The notes beneath the pieces were generated by a model. That model made no database searches. It had not been told where the DNA came from and saw only the letters and a program-made list of their open reading frames with translations. Both the position numbers and the translations under genes were made by a program. A DNA stretch of 64,000 nt, taken from contig OZ234496.1 in assembly GCA_965153455.1 (NCBI GenBank), positions 13,446,304 to 13,510,303 on the forward strand, given 5' to 3'. This document shows positions 47,701 through 61,000 of this stretch, piece after piece. The DNA comes from Sphagnum compactum (Eukaryota > Bryophyta > Sphagnopsida > Sphagnales). Numbering within the stretch: the stretch's first letter is position 1; every line of letters starts with the position of its first letter.

Positions 47701-50446
47701 AAACCTTACATCTACATTGTATTAGTATTGATTTAATGCACTAAAATATCATAGAATTGTGATTTGACTTTTATTCACATTAGTAACAATATTAGGAATT
47801 TTTTTGAAACAAATATGCATTTTATTCAAATATTAAATAATAATATAAACTTTACATTTGAAATTGATTAAAAAAAATTATGAAAAAATATTTAATTTAA
47901 GTCCTTGACCCTTAGTCCTAATTGTTTACTAATGTTGAATTACATTTAATACATATAATTTATTAATCAAAAGTAATATTTATAACTCCAATATACATTA
48001 TTTCCAACATTTCAATATTAAATTATAAAAATATTTTATAATTTAATATCGGTAAAAAAAATACCTTACATTTTGGATTTGAGCTTTATTTGTGTTTGCA
48101 TCATCCATTACAACATGGAGATATATGTATAATTCAATAATTATTAAATTACACTATAACATGGGTGTGATTATTAATTTGACACAATAACACATTTATT
48201 AAAACATTCAATGTTATGGCAAGAAGATAAAATGCAAGCAATACCCATTTGCAAATCACTTATTGTGAATGCCAAAAAAAATACTCACATCTTCAACCTA
48301 AAATCACATCTTACATCTGGTAATGCATTACTTTCAATTATAAATGTAATTCCTTATTGTGAACACAACTACAATTGTCAAACTTGAAATTAAAACCCCA
48401 ATGTAAACCCCATGTTGCATTACTTACATTCATAAAAACAAATCATCATTGTGATGACAAAAGGTGACAATATTCACATCTAGAAGTCAAAACCCCCATT
48501 GGATGGAGTGGGGTATTATGCACAATATTCATATTGGTGTTTGTTAACCTTTAACTATATTATACCTTAATCCCTTGCAATACCTACATGCAATACTTTA
48601 AATGTCACAAAAGACAAGAGGGGTAAACATTACTTGCATTTTCAATTGGTGATTTTGGACAACCGACTTGCAATAGCATATAAGGTGGTAGATTAGTTGG
48701 AAATTAAACAAGTGCATATAACCACCTTTATATGACATTTGAGTGACATGTTCTTGTTTGGCGGTTCTAGAAGATGTGCAATATAGCCTTAACAATCACA
48801 ACTCAAATGGTGAATGAAGGTTTAACTTTCAAGCCCTAGATGCTCATTGATACAAAATGAAAGCATTAACACATAAATAATCTATTCTATGACATTATTA
48901 TAATATCATGCACATTTAACTAATGGAAAATTAATATGGCCAATAGATACAATTGGTTTTGTCTTTTTTTTTTACTTGCAAATTGTTTTCTTATGGATAT
49001 TTCCATGTTCTAACATCATTTCATGCTAATTTTCACCTGTTGCATTGAATTCCCAAGTCCATCATTCATGCGATGAAAGACCATGTCAAGATGCATGATT
49101 TCATTTTCCTTGGAAAGGCAAATATTTCATACATTTATTGTAATCAAACACAACAATGATGTGGCATGGTCTATGGGTTGAATCCCATTTTCTTTGACTT
49201 CATTAATGATTTTTTACATGGGGGTGAATGAATTTGAAGGTTGGTTTTGATCCTTTTCTTTTTCAATATTGGGGGATGTATCATTCAATGGGGTGAAAGC
49301 ACACTAAGCCCCCTAAAAATTGTAGTCACAACTATATTTTTTTGTAATTAAAGTTTTTGGTAATGTATGGACATCACATTTTGGATTATATTTTCTTTTC
49401 AAAAGTATATTTGATTAGCTTTAGACTTAATTTAATCAATTATTCTAAAAAATCTAACAAATATTGAAAAATTTGAACGTATGGTGTATATTTGTGACAA
49501 AATAATACCCATCACAAAGTTTGAAAATTTGAATATATATCTCAAAACTAAGGTTGTCGATAGAATTCTTGGGTGAATCCTTTTGGGTGTAGTCATACTA
49601 ATGTGTACCATTAGCAGTTGTAACCATTGCTTAATGTTTTGAATTTTGGATTATAAAAATAAAATAAAAAATAAATAGAATAATCTTTTATAAAATGTTA
49701 TGTGATTACATTATGTACATATCATAAAAATTTAGAATCAATCTAATGGGTGAAAAATACATAATTTACATTTTAAAAAACTTATAACCATTGTTTTAAA
49801 AACATTTGACACTAAAAACACAATTTGAAAATATTTTTTACGACATATTTTGGGATATTTTTTAATATACACTTTAACATAATAGTATCAAGAAAAATTT
49901 AAAGATTTTTTTTTGAGAGACATATTAAAAAGATTTTAAAAATATATATTTAAAAAAAAATTGTCTAAGGGGGCACATGTGACCCTTTATAATGTGGTTG
50001 GACCCTTTTATGGTGTATATTGAAACACATCAATTAAATCTAGGAAAATTAAAAAATTAAAAATTTTGAGATGAAATTTCAATCCAAAAATGTTTTTTTT
50101 TGCATTTGTTTAACAATGAATGCATAATAATATATATATTTTAAAGAAAAGACCACTACCATATCAAAGAGGAGGAGATTTTATACATGAACATTGCATT
50201 ATTTTTTCAATTTTCTTTCGTTTAGTAATGTTTCATGAACCACAAACATGAGGCCTTATGGCCATTGAAAAATTGTAAAAGATATCTTCTATGTACATTG
50301 ATTTTATCCAATCATTTTCATCTAATCATTTTATGAAAATTAATTTTGATTCAAAGTGAATTTTGAAATCCAAAATGTTGTTGTGCAAATTCTAAAGTTT
50401 TTTGCTTGTGTTTAGGATAGCTAAAGGTTGTCATTAAACTTTTAGC
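47701..50446. other. AT-rich stretch, nothing recognised
   Basis: No frame above about 65 codons and no motif of a known gene is seen. Confidence 0.45.
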
Positions 50447-51547
50447 TTATTTTGTATTATAATACTTGTTATACATCATCTTTTTTGAACAAAAGTGGTT
50501 CACCTTTAGTGTGATTTCACTTGGTGTCAGAAGCCCGCACATGTTAACAACCCATGGCTTTTCAGAGCAATTTTCATCGGTCTCTTCATCATCAAATTCA
50601 CTATCAGAAATGTGCAAATAGCTAAGGTTCATGAACATGGTGACAAAACCTTCACAATCAAATCCATGCCATGTCCCACAATATTGAACGATATTTTTTT
50701 TAGTGAAATTAATACGTGTAAGAAGAACAAACAACTTGATATTTGCACAAGTTTCCACACATCGCCCATTCAAATGTGCAACAAACATACTTGGCGAAAG
50801 GAAGTGCCACCTTGTATGTCATATTTGGATGTTGCTGACTCCATCCATGCATGGTTATATTTGTTCAAATCATTTATCCCATGGGTGACATGGGTGTGAG
50901 AATCAATGTGACGCTTACAATGTTCACCTTCACAATTCCCATAGGTTGGTATAGTCTAGCCTATTGTTACATTGTGTTGTGTTTCCTAATTAATTTTGTT
51001 GAAATTATTTTTTCGCTTGAAGTTTTTTGTTTTTTTTTTTCATTTCTTGAATGACACATCGGTTGGAGTTTTACGAATGAGAGTAGCTTTGGTATTAAAA
51101 GTTTTAGTAGGGTTGAAATTCCCACAACCATCCCACAATGTAAGGTTAGTTCATGCAACAATGGGGTGTTTCCAAATGGATCATATGTGCCATCTTTGTG
51201 ATCTTTGGTGATCTTCACAATTGTGTTATTCTTTCTACATTTTTGGGTTTGTAATAAATGCATGTATTTTTTATAATTTATAAATTTTCATATAAACAAG
51301 ATTGAGGCTTTGATTCTTAAGATCCGCAAATGCTATTATTGTTGGATTTGCAAGGCTAACTCTTAGCATGGGAGATGTTACAAAGGCTACCAAGGCTTGG
51401 CTTGTTGCCTTGTTTGGTCTGGCGATTTTTTTTATTGGCACCCTTTTGCTCATCAATTCTCATTTGTGGTGTTAAGTCTCTTTTGTTGTTTCTCTTGCTA
51501 TGCAACCAAATAGGAGAAAACTTAGCTTGTTTGAAGCAAAGCTGCAC
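50447..51547 (-). pseudogene. Unidentified coding-like fragments
   Basis: Minus-strand frames at 51547-51356, 51263-50967 and 50788-50447 have protein-like composition. Examples are TYDPFGNTPLLHELTLHCG and YCGTWHGFDCEGFVTMFMNL followed by the acidic run SDSEFDDEETDEN. They lie in one orientation and may be remnants of a single gene or element. I do not recognise the family. Confidence 0.3.
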
Positions 51548-54038
51548 ATTTTCACTCTCTTTGTTGGGCCAGGGACTATCGCATTGAATCCAACTTTTGG
51601 AAGTTTTACCTTATTGGAACCGGTTTCACATTAGGTGAACCAGTTTCTTTGGTGAAAGTGTTTAGACTGTTTAGATCGAAACAGATATTTTTTGGTGTTC
51701 AGACTGTGGACGCAGTAGGTAGATGTACAACATCTTATTTATTGGCAGGACCAGCGTGTCTGTGATGCCTTGTTTCTATCTTGCAAGTGAATCTAATAAG
51801 GGACAGGACGGATACGACATTGGCTTTAATTCTAACCCTCAAGTCAAACTTGTTGAGAATTTTTGTTGTAAGGAAGGATCAGTTACCTCCCTCTAATATC
51901 AATCAATCTCTTGGGACACTCTTTGTTCGTGTGGAAAAATTGTCTCACTCTAGAGTGCATCTTTGCATATGTTGTGTGGTTGCAAGCTGCTCAATGCTGT
52001 AAATGATCACCCAACATCACACATAAAAGCAACTGACAATCTAAAAGGATTACTTGGGAAAACCAGTAAGTACAATAATGTGCTCATGACATGTCATTGA
52101 TGCCATGCATGCTGTGCTATGCTATAAAGCATTAGTGGGACATGGCAGTGGAGTATCTCTTCCAACTACTGACCCTTCTTTTGAAGGCATTGGTGGAGAT
52201 ACTGATTGGCAAGGTGAGAGAGATCATCACTCTTGTCCCAATTTGTTGGAAAGATGCAGGTTATTTAATTATTATGCTTCATTTCCTTTTAGCTGGCAAC
52301 TGCTAAACTATTGAGCTTGAGAAAACCAAAATTTCCTTAAATCATCTCTTTCGCAATTGCATTCTAAAGTGATAGCTTTGACTGTTGGATGTTTGGAGGG
52401 CCTATCATCCTCAAACAAATTCAAACCAATTTAGTTGAGAAACTAGGTCTAGTTTCACTTCCATATTATTTCTTTGGAGAAAAAAGAAGTAATTAGACAA
52501 GTGATAGATTTTCACATACTGCCCAAAAAACAAAAAATAAAATAATCAAACAGGAAATTAGTTTCAAACCGAGTTTCCTCCATCATTAATTAAGAAACAT
52601 AATTAATTTTACCATATCGGCCACATTCTAAACTCCTCATTTCCAAAAAAAAAAGTATTAATTTGATTTCATTGGATACCCAATGTTATCAATGAATGAT
52701 TAGGTTTTTCTATCATTTAATTGTATTGGTGTGGCCTGTGTTGTTGGTCAGCAGCACAAATGTGAACAGGACCTTGACAATAGAGCTCAATTGTGATGTT
52801 TTAATAAAACAGGTTAATTTTCAAGGATGAAAAATTACTCAAAATTCAATATTTCCCCACCACCTTAGGCTAAAAATTACAAAACCACCTTCAAGAAATC
52901 TCACTCATCAAAAAGGCTTTCCAACAATTCCCGTGCTATCAAGAGCTCACCCCAATTTCTCTTAAATATTAAATATTTGATTTTATTGAATTTCTTTGAC
53001 ATTTAAAAAAAAAAAAGTTCAATAACTCTTGCGTTGTAGTTATAAACATTTACCAAACCATCTTGGTGCAACCCTACTCTCATTGAGGGCTTTCCAACCA
53101 TACCAGGAGCATGGCATGGGGAGGAGGCATGGTTTGGGACATCTCAACTTGACTTGGGAGATCTCAACTTGACGAAAAAACACAAAAGAAAAAAAAAAAA
53201 CTACCTTCCTTAATACTGTAGTTGAATATCAGGTTCGTTGGGTCTTTGCTGAGTAATTATTTCATTTTGAAGATTCCCATTTTAGCAAGAGTAAATTATT
53301 CGCAAATATTTCAAAACATGCTTCATTTTCCTTCACAAAAAATAAAATAAAAATATTTTAAGAAAAATTAATTGTTGAAAAATTTCAGCCTATCTAAAAA
53401 TATTATATAATTTTTGTGGAATCTGGGGGATTCAACTAGGGTATATAGAGTGCACGCATCACCTGGGTCCTAGTTCAATAAGAGCCAAGCAAGAGAGTCT
53501 GAAGACATAACTCAAAAGAAAAATATGGCATCTGCAACTAAATGTTGGATGTTAAATAATTCTGGGAAGGCAGGCCAGTTGAATTATTTATTTATTTATT
53601 TTATTTTGTCCTCATCCTCTTGACCTAGGTCCTAGGTCATTAGGCCAAGCAACACTGGGTCAGAAAGACTCAAGGAAACTAGATACTAAACTGGTTGGAG
53701 GGTTCAGAAGTTGTAGGTTGGGGAGGCCACTTGAAGGGTGATGTTATAAAGGGCAAAAGGTCACATACAAAAAGGTCTCTTCTTATTCCTTATATCAGAA
53801 TATAAGAAATAGAGAGCTTTTTGCCAGGCCTGCTGGCAAGAGGGTCATATATCACTCTTGCCAGGAGGCTTACATTCTGTCATACAAAGATCCCCCCACT
53901 TGCAGGACTTGGGTCCTAGAGGTTGAGAAAAGTGGTCTAGTGACAAAACAAGAAACAACCACCCAAAAAAAAACAAACCCTAACTAGAAGACATCAAACC
54001 CTAACTAACTAGATATGTATATGTATGTATGTCACTGT
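51548..54038. other. Mixed intergenic stretch
   Basis: No gene is supported. Bases about 52830-52970 resemble 1495-1640, and 52985-53110 looks like a further diverged copy ending in the shared GGGCTTTCCAACCA/AGGCTTTCCAACAA. Confidence 0.4.
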
Positions 54039-54180
54039 AGCAAGGTGCATTTTCAGTTCATAATTCTACATATGAAAACTTCTTGCAAGGTGCATTTCAG
54101 TTTATAATTCTGCATATGAAAAACTTCTTGCAAGCTTTCTGCATTTTTCAACTTAGAATTTCTACATATGAAAAGAACTC
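54039..54180. repeat. Tandem repeat, unit about 45-50 bp, three copies
   Basis: GCAAGGTGCATTTTCAGTTC, TAATTCTRCATATGAAAA and CTTCTT recur at about 54039, 54086 and, more diverged, 54130. Confidence 0.75.
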
Positions 54181-54953
54181 TAGAAACTTTCAGAATATAT
54201 ATAGAGTCTATGGTTTGGTCAACTTTGGATCTGCATTTTGTAGATTGTGTACATGGGGGGATGATCTGTTGTTAACAAAGAGAGAACCCATTTTCAAGGT
54301 TGATAAAACTTGACTAATTATCAAATGTGTTTGTTTATTGGGAGAGATCAAAGACATGCAAAAAAAGAAGAAGAAAGGTGGGCTGTTTTGGATCTCATTT
54401 GTGAACAGTACTTGAAGGGTATTTATGTACATGCATGCATTTAGTATCTTTGCAAACAACAAAATTTCTTCAATGAGAAACAGCTGAAACCTATCTCCAC
54501 AAAAAGCATGACTCAAAGAACGGTTTGTGTTGTGTTCCAGAAGGATGAGATGGTTAATGTCAAATTGGAGTTGATGTCAAAATTGAATTCTCTTGCCCAA
54601 GAGAACTTCCCTGGATTGGATTGTTGTTGTTTTTGTACATGAGACATGATGGAAATGATGTCCAGAAGCAGCAAGTTTCTTCTCATCATAAAACTTCTTG
54701 GATGTGTTGAGAATGGCTACTACTACTGTAGTAGTGTTTTTCCTAAAACCCTACAACCCTAAAACCCCACCTGCAAATCTTTCATGGCCATTTTACTCGT
54801 ATTCATTTTGGATCCAGCACTTGTGAGCTCTTTGTCTTCTCTGGTTGTGCAAATTCTCCCCCTCTCCGGGCCTGCATGATGTGACTCTCTTGCTAGAAGA
54901 GAAGAAAGAAATAAAGAAAGCCAGATGCATTGAGACTCGATTGTGAAGTTTTT

Positions 54954-55973
54954 CACACTGATGGGGTTTGGTTTTCTTCGACTGTTGCGTAGAGAGAGAA
55001 GTTTCTAGGGAGCCTGGGAGCCACGTTTTCAAAAACTTGGACACCCAAGAAAACGTGAAAGATCGCAGGACCCATGATTGGCCTAGGTAGCTACACAACT
55101 AATTCTGTTGTCTTCCTCGCAGCAAGTTCTGCACCTTCTCTGGAAGAGTTGTTTATCCAGCGATGATGGGTAAGGATTTCTGGCTTCAGATTACTTCTGT
55201 GAAGAGATTGAGAAACTTGTCAAAGCATAGCTGGACTGTCGCGTCTTTTCTAAAGCGTGTGGAATGGTGAGTAAGTATAATGTGGCCACAATGTGCTATG
55301 GTTCTGCAGCTGATAATTGTCATGAGAAAGAACAGCCTGGTGATCGAGATGCTTTGGGCCTGAATGGGAGAGCTCATGAAGAAGTCATCCAGAGGCTCAC
55401 AAATGCATGATCAGACCACTGTCAAAGGACAACTGGATGGAATGACCTTGAGCTCATTACTGTTTCCCTTTTAGTTTTGGAGAATCTCTTCTGTATGATG
55501 TTTTTTTCCTTTCATTGCATGTCTATACAGTTTGGAGATACTCTACAATGATCTATGTTGATATTTTTTGCCATGATTATTATATAGGCCATTGGGAGCT
55601 GATTAATGGGGAACCATGGTAGCTTGTCATGACCATTCATGATGAAGGTGATGGTCTCACACTTTATGGGTGACACTCATGATGTTATGACCATTCTTGT
55701 CTTGTTGGATGTGTAACTCGTGAGGTTATGACTGCACTCATTCTTGTCTTGTTAGCTTTGGTCTTCTGGAACTGACACAATCGTTACCTTGAAGTGTGTT
55801 GATGGTGTTTCAATGCATTCACATATTAGATTATGATCCTGTTTGTCATGACTATCATCTGAGTGTGGTTGAGTGCAGCTGAGAGGGATATCCAAGATGA
55901 TATGCTAGGGCACTTGAGCACAGTGATATCACAGATCAGGGAGATGTCAATTGATATGAACACTGAAATTCAA
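54954..55973 (+). pseudogene. SNAP33-type Qb+Qc SNARE, decayed
   Basis: Plants use SNAP33-type SNAREs at the plasma membrane and cell plate. The plus strand at 54999-55055 reads KFLGSLGATFSKTWTPKKT, close to the conserved linker after the Qb helix (GSLGGMFSKTWKPKKT). A TGA follows at 55056 where the family has Arg, after which KIAGPM continues the homology. Another in-frame TAG is at 54990. The frame later shifts. Bases 55309-55407 read CHEKEQPGDRDALGLNGR..LTNA, similar to the linker before the Qc helix. Then 55879-55973, after a good acceptor (GAGTGCAG), reads DIQDDMLGHLSTVI and EMSIDMNTEIQ, like QDDGLSDLSNLL..MAVDMGSEI. The start, Qb helix and Qc end were not found. Confidence 0.6.
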
Positions 55974-58097
55974 TGGGATGTTGTGGTATTCAGGTCCAGA
56001 TTTGAAGTTGCTCTGATTAGATTCAGTATGTGCTGCATACTCTTGACTTGTGTTTATGCACGAGCAAATGAATTAAATTCCAATACTAGAGTATCATATT
56101 CTTTGGAATGGAATGGCTCATCATTCTCATTCCTGAGCTTCAAAATGCAATGGTTTGCTGAATATCCACCTGCAATTTTTACACGCAAGCTCAAGGTATA
56201 GATCATTGGTCAGATGATCTCCAGGAGCTCAATTCTCAAGTCAGTAGGGCAGATGTGAGGGGGCAGTAACTATTTGGGAGATAGTTTGTCCACTTTATTG
56301 GTTTGGGAAGTAACTGGAGGTGAAATGTCTGCAACTGTAACTTGGTCACCAGGTTTGTCAGATTTTTTCACAACTTACAAAATTTTCCATAGTTGGGTTG
56401 GGGCCATTGTCTAGGTTCAGGACGTGAACTTGATTTCCCATGTACAATATAGCAGGACTGAAAGTGGGCATCTGTGAAACACAGTGAGAAGTCTATACCT
56501 AAATGTAGCAAGCACTCTGGGTCTTAAGCATTGTTTTTTCTGTAGGGTTGTCACTTCTATAAATTTGATCGTGCAAGTGAATGTACAATTGGGCATTTCG
56601 TTCAGTTCTTTTGTGTTCTTCCAGAATTGGTGAGTCATGCATCAGGTTTTTCTGGTTAATATCTTGGCTGCTTTGTTGCTTCTTTTCCATACATGACATT
56701 CTTTGAGTCCCAATTGCATATGCAGTACCAAGTTTGGCAAATGGTGATCAGAAGGTAATGTGCAATTGCAAGTGGAAGCCATCAAGCTTCTTAATCACTC
56801 AAGAAATGATGAGTCTCCTCCCCTGTTGTTGATGTCTTTTGATTTCTCTCTTTATATCATTATCAACATATCAAATTTGAAGCATCCTTCGAAACAATTT
56901 TTTGGCAATGTGGATTTTGGTATTTCAAAGTATGATTCATATGATTCATATGCTTCATGTGGATTTTGATATGTCAAATCTTGCAAAACTTGGGAATAAT
57001 CAATGGTTAGTTCTATAAGTTCTTAGGACTTTGTAGATCTAAAGTGTTCTGTATATAGATCATATGGTGAGTTTAATTGGTTTGCTAATGGACAAAGGGT
57101 TCTTCAAAGTTTCTTTTAAATCAAACTAGAGGTTTTGTTTATCTAAGAGAGATATTTTTTCTTTTTTTCTTTTGGAATCTTCAAAATAATCCTTTCAAAG
57201 GCTTCTTCATCCTCCTTAATGGGAGGCTTTTTCCTGACTTTTTTCTAAGGCCAATTTATGACTCATAATTCTTGTTCTTGAAGTTCTTTTCTTCTCATGT
57301 TTTCTTATGTGGCAAATGTTACAGCCTGATAAATGTACCCCTTAAAGAGTGAAAGGTAGAAGTCCATGTGTGCGTATGTCCGAAATAGACATTTTGAGCA
57401 AATGGCGTGTCATTCTTTCCTTAGGACATTTGGTTTATGCCATGGTTGTTGACATTGGACTAAGAAGATTGTAATGAGCAGTTACCCATCCCAGATATAT
57501 AGACAGTACGTTGGGTACAATGCAAGTGAGAACCAATTCAAATACAACAAAGAAGGCTATGAGGTGTTATATATAAAAACCTAGCTTCAAATTTTTTTTG
57601 TAAATACTCAAGTTGCAACATGTATCATGCACACTCTATAAAGGTAATATTCAAATCTAACACAATACAAGCAAAAATTGCATTTGTAATCAAAGGAGTG
57701 ATGTGTTTCTTCAGGAGCAAAAGCAGGACCACCAAACCAAAGCAATAATGTGAGGAAATTTCAAGATTTATGTCTCTTCAGTGTTGAGGAAAGACACTTA
57801 TTGAGTGGATTTGTCTTTTGTCAAAATCATTCACATCTTTTGCAACTACTTTTACGGCATTTTCTTCAGTTTTGTGCACAAAATATACAATCCTGATCTC
57901 TGGCAGAATGTCACAACTACAAAGTCGGATCAAAAGCATGAGGATTAAGCCAGCTTTTGCAAACTTGCTCCTGAGCCATGTCTACTTAAGCTTTCTTAGA
58001 TCTTTTGGTCATGAAATACAAACTCTTCACGTCAGGGCAAGATTTAAATGCTGCAGAGTTAGGACCTGATTTATATGCAGATGCAAAATGGGTTTCT
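55974..58097. other. Spacer and 3' flank of the lipoxygenase
   Basis: The part nearest 58097 should be lipoxygenase 3' untranslated region on the minus strand. No further SNARE pieces were readable. Tandem ATTCATATG units lie near 56933-56955. Confidence 0.4.
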
Positions 58098-61000
58098 CTA
58101 GATGGAAATACTGTTGGGTACACCCATGCCAGTCAATCCAGGTTTGTCAGATTTCGGGTACAACAAAGTGTATGGCACTTTAGTTGGTCCCCACCGATTT
58201 GGGAAGTTCTCTGTCTTTGCATTCCTCTCCTTAATAGCTTCCCCTGCCTTCTGCAGCCTCTCATCAAATTTCTGGAATGCATCCAGCACCTGCATGAGAT
58301 GCACAAAAACAAAGTGAATAATATTAAATTTACTGAAATCACTGAAGAGATTTTGGACACTAGAAAAAAACAGCTCTTGTGAATTAGCATGTGGTCAATT
58401 GCTCCTTTGGAGGAGGTAGTACAAGGTTCAGTACCTGCTTGTTGTCTGTCCATCCCTCAATAAAACTTTCCCCTATGTACTCTTCATCCTGAGCATGCTT
58501 GGATAAGATCTCCACAATAGCCATGACAATAGTTGTTTGCCATGGTCTCCCATGGGATTGAAGGAAGAATTGCTCAGGTGATGAGAGCAATTCACTATGC
58601 TCCTTAGTACCCACTTCTGGGACAAGCCTCCTCATGATAACTGGCACGTTAGGCATGTATCCAAGATATGCATATTGTCCAAAGTTGACAGCGGCATGAT
58701 GAGCTGATGATATCCATATGATAGTTGTCAAGATCTCCACCAAGTTAGCCTTGGAGTCCAATGAAGGCCATCCGGGTGCATCTTTCTTATCAGCATGTCC
58801 TTTAGTCCGTATTTCTGACCACCATTCCTGGAGCTCCATGTCCTGTTGCACTATTTTGTCACTGGCATAGTAGACATTAATGTAATCAGTCACCCAAGAC
58901 TTGAATGCACACCATAGGTCAAGACCATCCTGTGCATATGGGTAATCCTCAAATTGCAGTTTTACCCCACTCTCAGATGTCGCATCCTTCACAGCCATCC
59001 CCCTGCTCCCAAATGTACAAATTTTTTTCATGAGAATTGCTAGTGCCAGAAAATGTACATTTTTTTACATGAGAATTGCCAGTGCAAGAAAATGTATTAT
59101 GGGTGAAGATTGGAGAAAAGGATTTGAGTTTGAAAATACACATCCATTTTGTGAATCTGGAAGCATTGTGAAATATATTCATGAAGCTCAAAGTATATGT
59201 AAGTACCTCTTCAGAAGGTCATTGGGTAGTCCCTGTTCATCAAAGCGCCACAGAGCACCATAAAGCAAAGAGCTTATTTGCATCCCGAATTTCCCAGGGG
59301 TGAAACATTTCTCAATAACTCCATTAGCACTGATGAGAAGGAGCCGGGCTCTTGAATTAATATTCATAGTATTCTTGAAATGAGGTTGCAAAAGAACGTT
59401 CAGAGGATGCATTACACTAAGCTGTCTGTTTGTGGCAATGATGAATGGCTCCACTGATGCATGCGTACGTGTCCTGCAATTGACCAATTACACAATCGCC
59501 CCGACATCAACATCATGTGCTTTGCTGATTGATGCTAAATTCTATGCAGAGGGTCAAACGGACAGAGCTAGATAAAACCTAAGTTCTAATTACTTCTAGC
59601 ACCTGGATCCAACCTGCTGGTCTCTCATAATGGACAATGTCAATTGGAATGTAAGTTGTCCAATGTAAAGTTGGTTATCAATTTAAACTTTGTAAAAAAG
59701 AAAATTGCTGCAAAATGAGGCCACAATTTAACATACCAGTGGCTGTAAAGTTGATGGACTCCTGCATCATTGGTGCATACATGAGCTTTGGCAAGATCCC
59801 ACATCCAGTCCCGCTGGTTATTCTTGGGTGGAGTGAATACTCGCTTGCCACGACCAGTTGGGTCTTCTACTGCCAACTCAATAGCGCACGGCTTCAACAC
59901 ATTGTTCTTGTTCAGGAAGAAGATAGATCTGGTTGCATAAGTCTGGCTGTCAAATGATTCAAGCTCATTGATTTGTTTAACAACCGGTAGGTACAGATCA
60001 TGATAGTCCAACACATAGAGTTTCTTCGCTTCCAAAGCCTGTTAAGAACAACAAAAAGAAAAATAAACAAAAATTCATCTACGACAATCAGTACTAACTG
60101 AGAGCAACGAGAGTTCAGGAAAAAAAAAACACTTGTTATAACCTGTATAGTGAATGATCTAGAGTGCTCGCCAATGCTGGGCTCTCTTTCCTTGCTGAAG
60201 GAAAAATCTCAAGAATCAAGTGATCTTTAGATCATTGGAAAAGGACTCAATGTGAGCTTATGACTTAATCATTTTGCCCATTTAAAATAAATAAATCATG
60301 TATTGAAATCAGATTATTAGTTTTACCTGCTCAACGGACATTCCCTCGAGATATGGCTCAATATGACTGTGGGTTATGGCTGAGGTTGGATCACCGTATC
60401 TTCCTTCAGGATCATTCAGCTCGCTGACTATAGGGAAAGACTGATCAATGGCAAAAGACAGCACATAGTTAGCATATACTGTTGTTGTACTGCTTCCAGA
60501 AAAAACACCAAGAAGTTTCATTATGTCCACAGAAAGTCTTAGAACTAGCTGAAACAGAATCCAAAATTTACTAGATGAATTTTGTCCTGAATATGATGAG
60601 AAGCTGATGAAGTGATAAATTACAACTGAGGATTTGCAATTGTGCATGGACAACCCAAGACTGCATTCGTGACTTCATTAATTTTGAAGTTCCAAGTAAG
60701 CCTTTTTTGTTTCAAATTTTGTGCTGTAAAAGAATATTGACACGGAAGTGGGATAAAAGTAGGGAAAAAGAAATCATCATCATCGTCATCACAAAGGGTA
60801 AAGAACATGATTTAACTGTGAGAAGCTTGATAAGAATTGGGTTGTTTCCAGCAATTCTCTGACGAGCGAATTCTTCATCTTCCTTCCAACCCTCCTCATT
60901 GTCTGCAATACCCACATAAAGAATTTTCCTTTGTATATTGAGTCATGCTTATTCCTATGAACCTGCCTGGAGCTCTTGTTGTCAATGCTTGTTCACAAAG

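Noticed and set aside
55160-55270. Short frame MMGKDFWLQITSVKRLRN followed by a strong donor
   Set aside because: It looked like a first exon, but it is out of frame with the SNARE-like sequence on both sides and has no homologue I know; more likely chance within the pseudogene.
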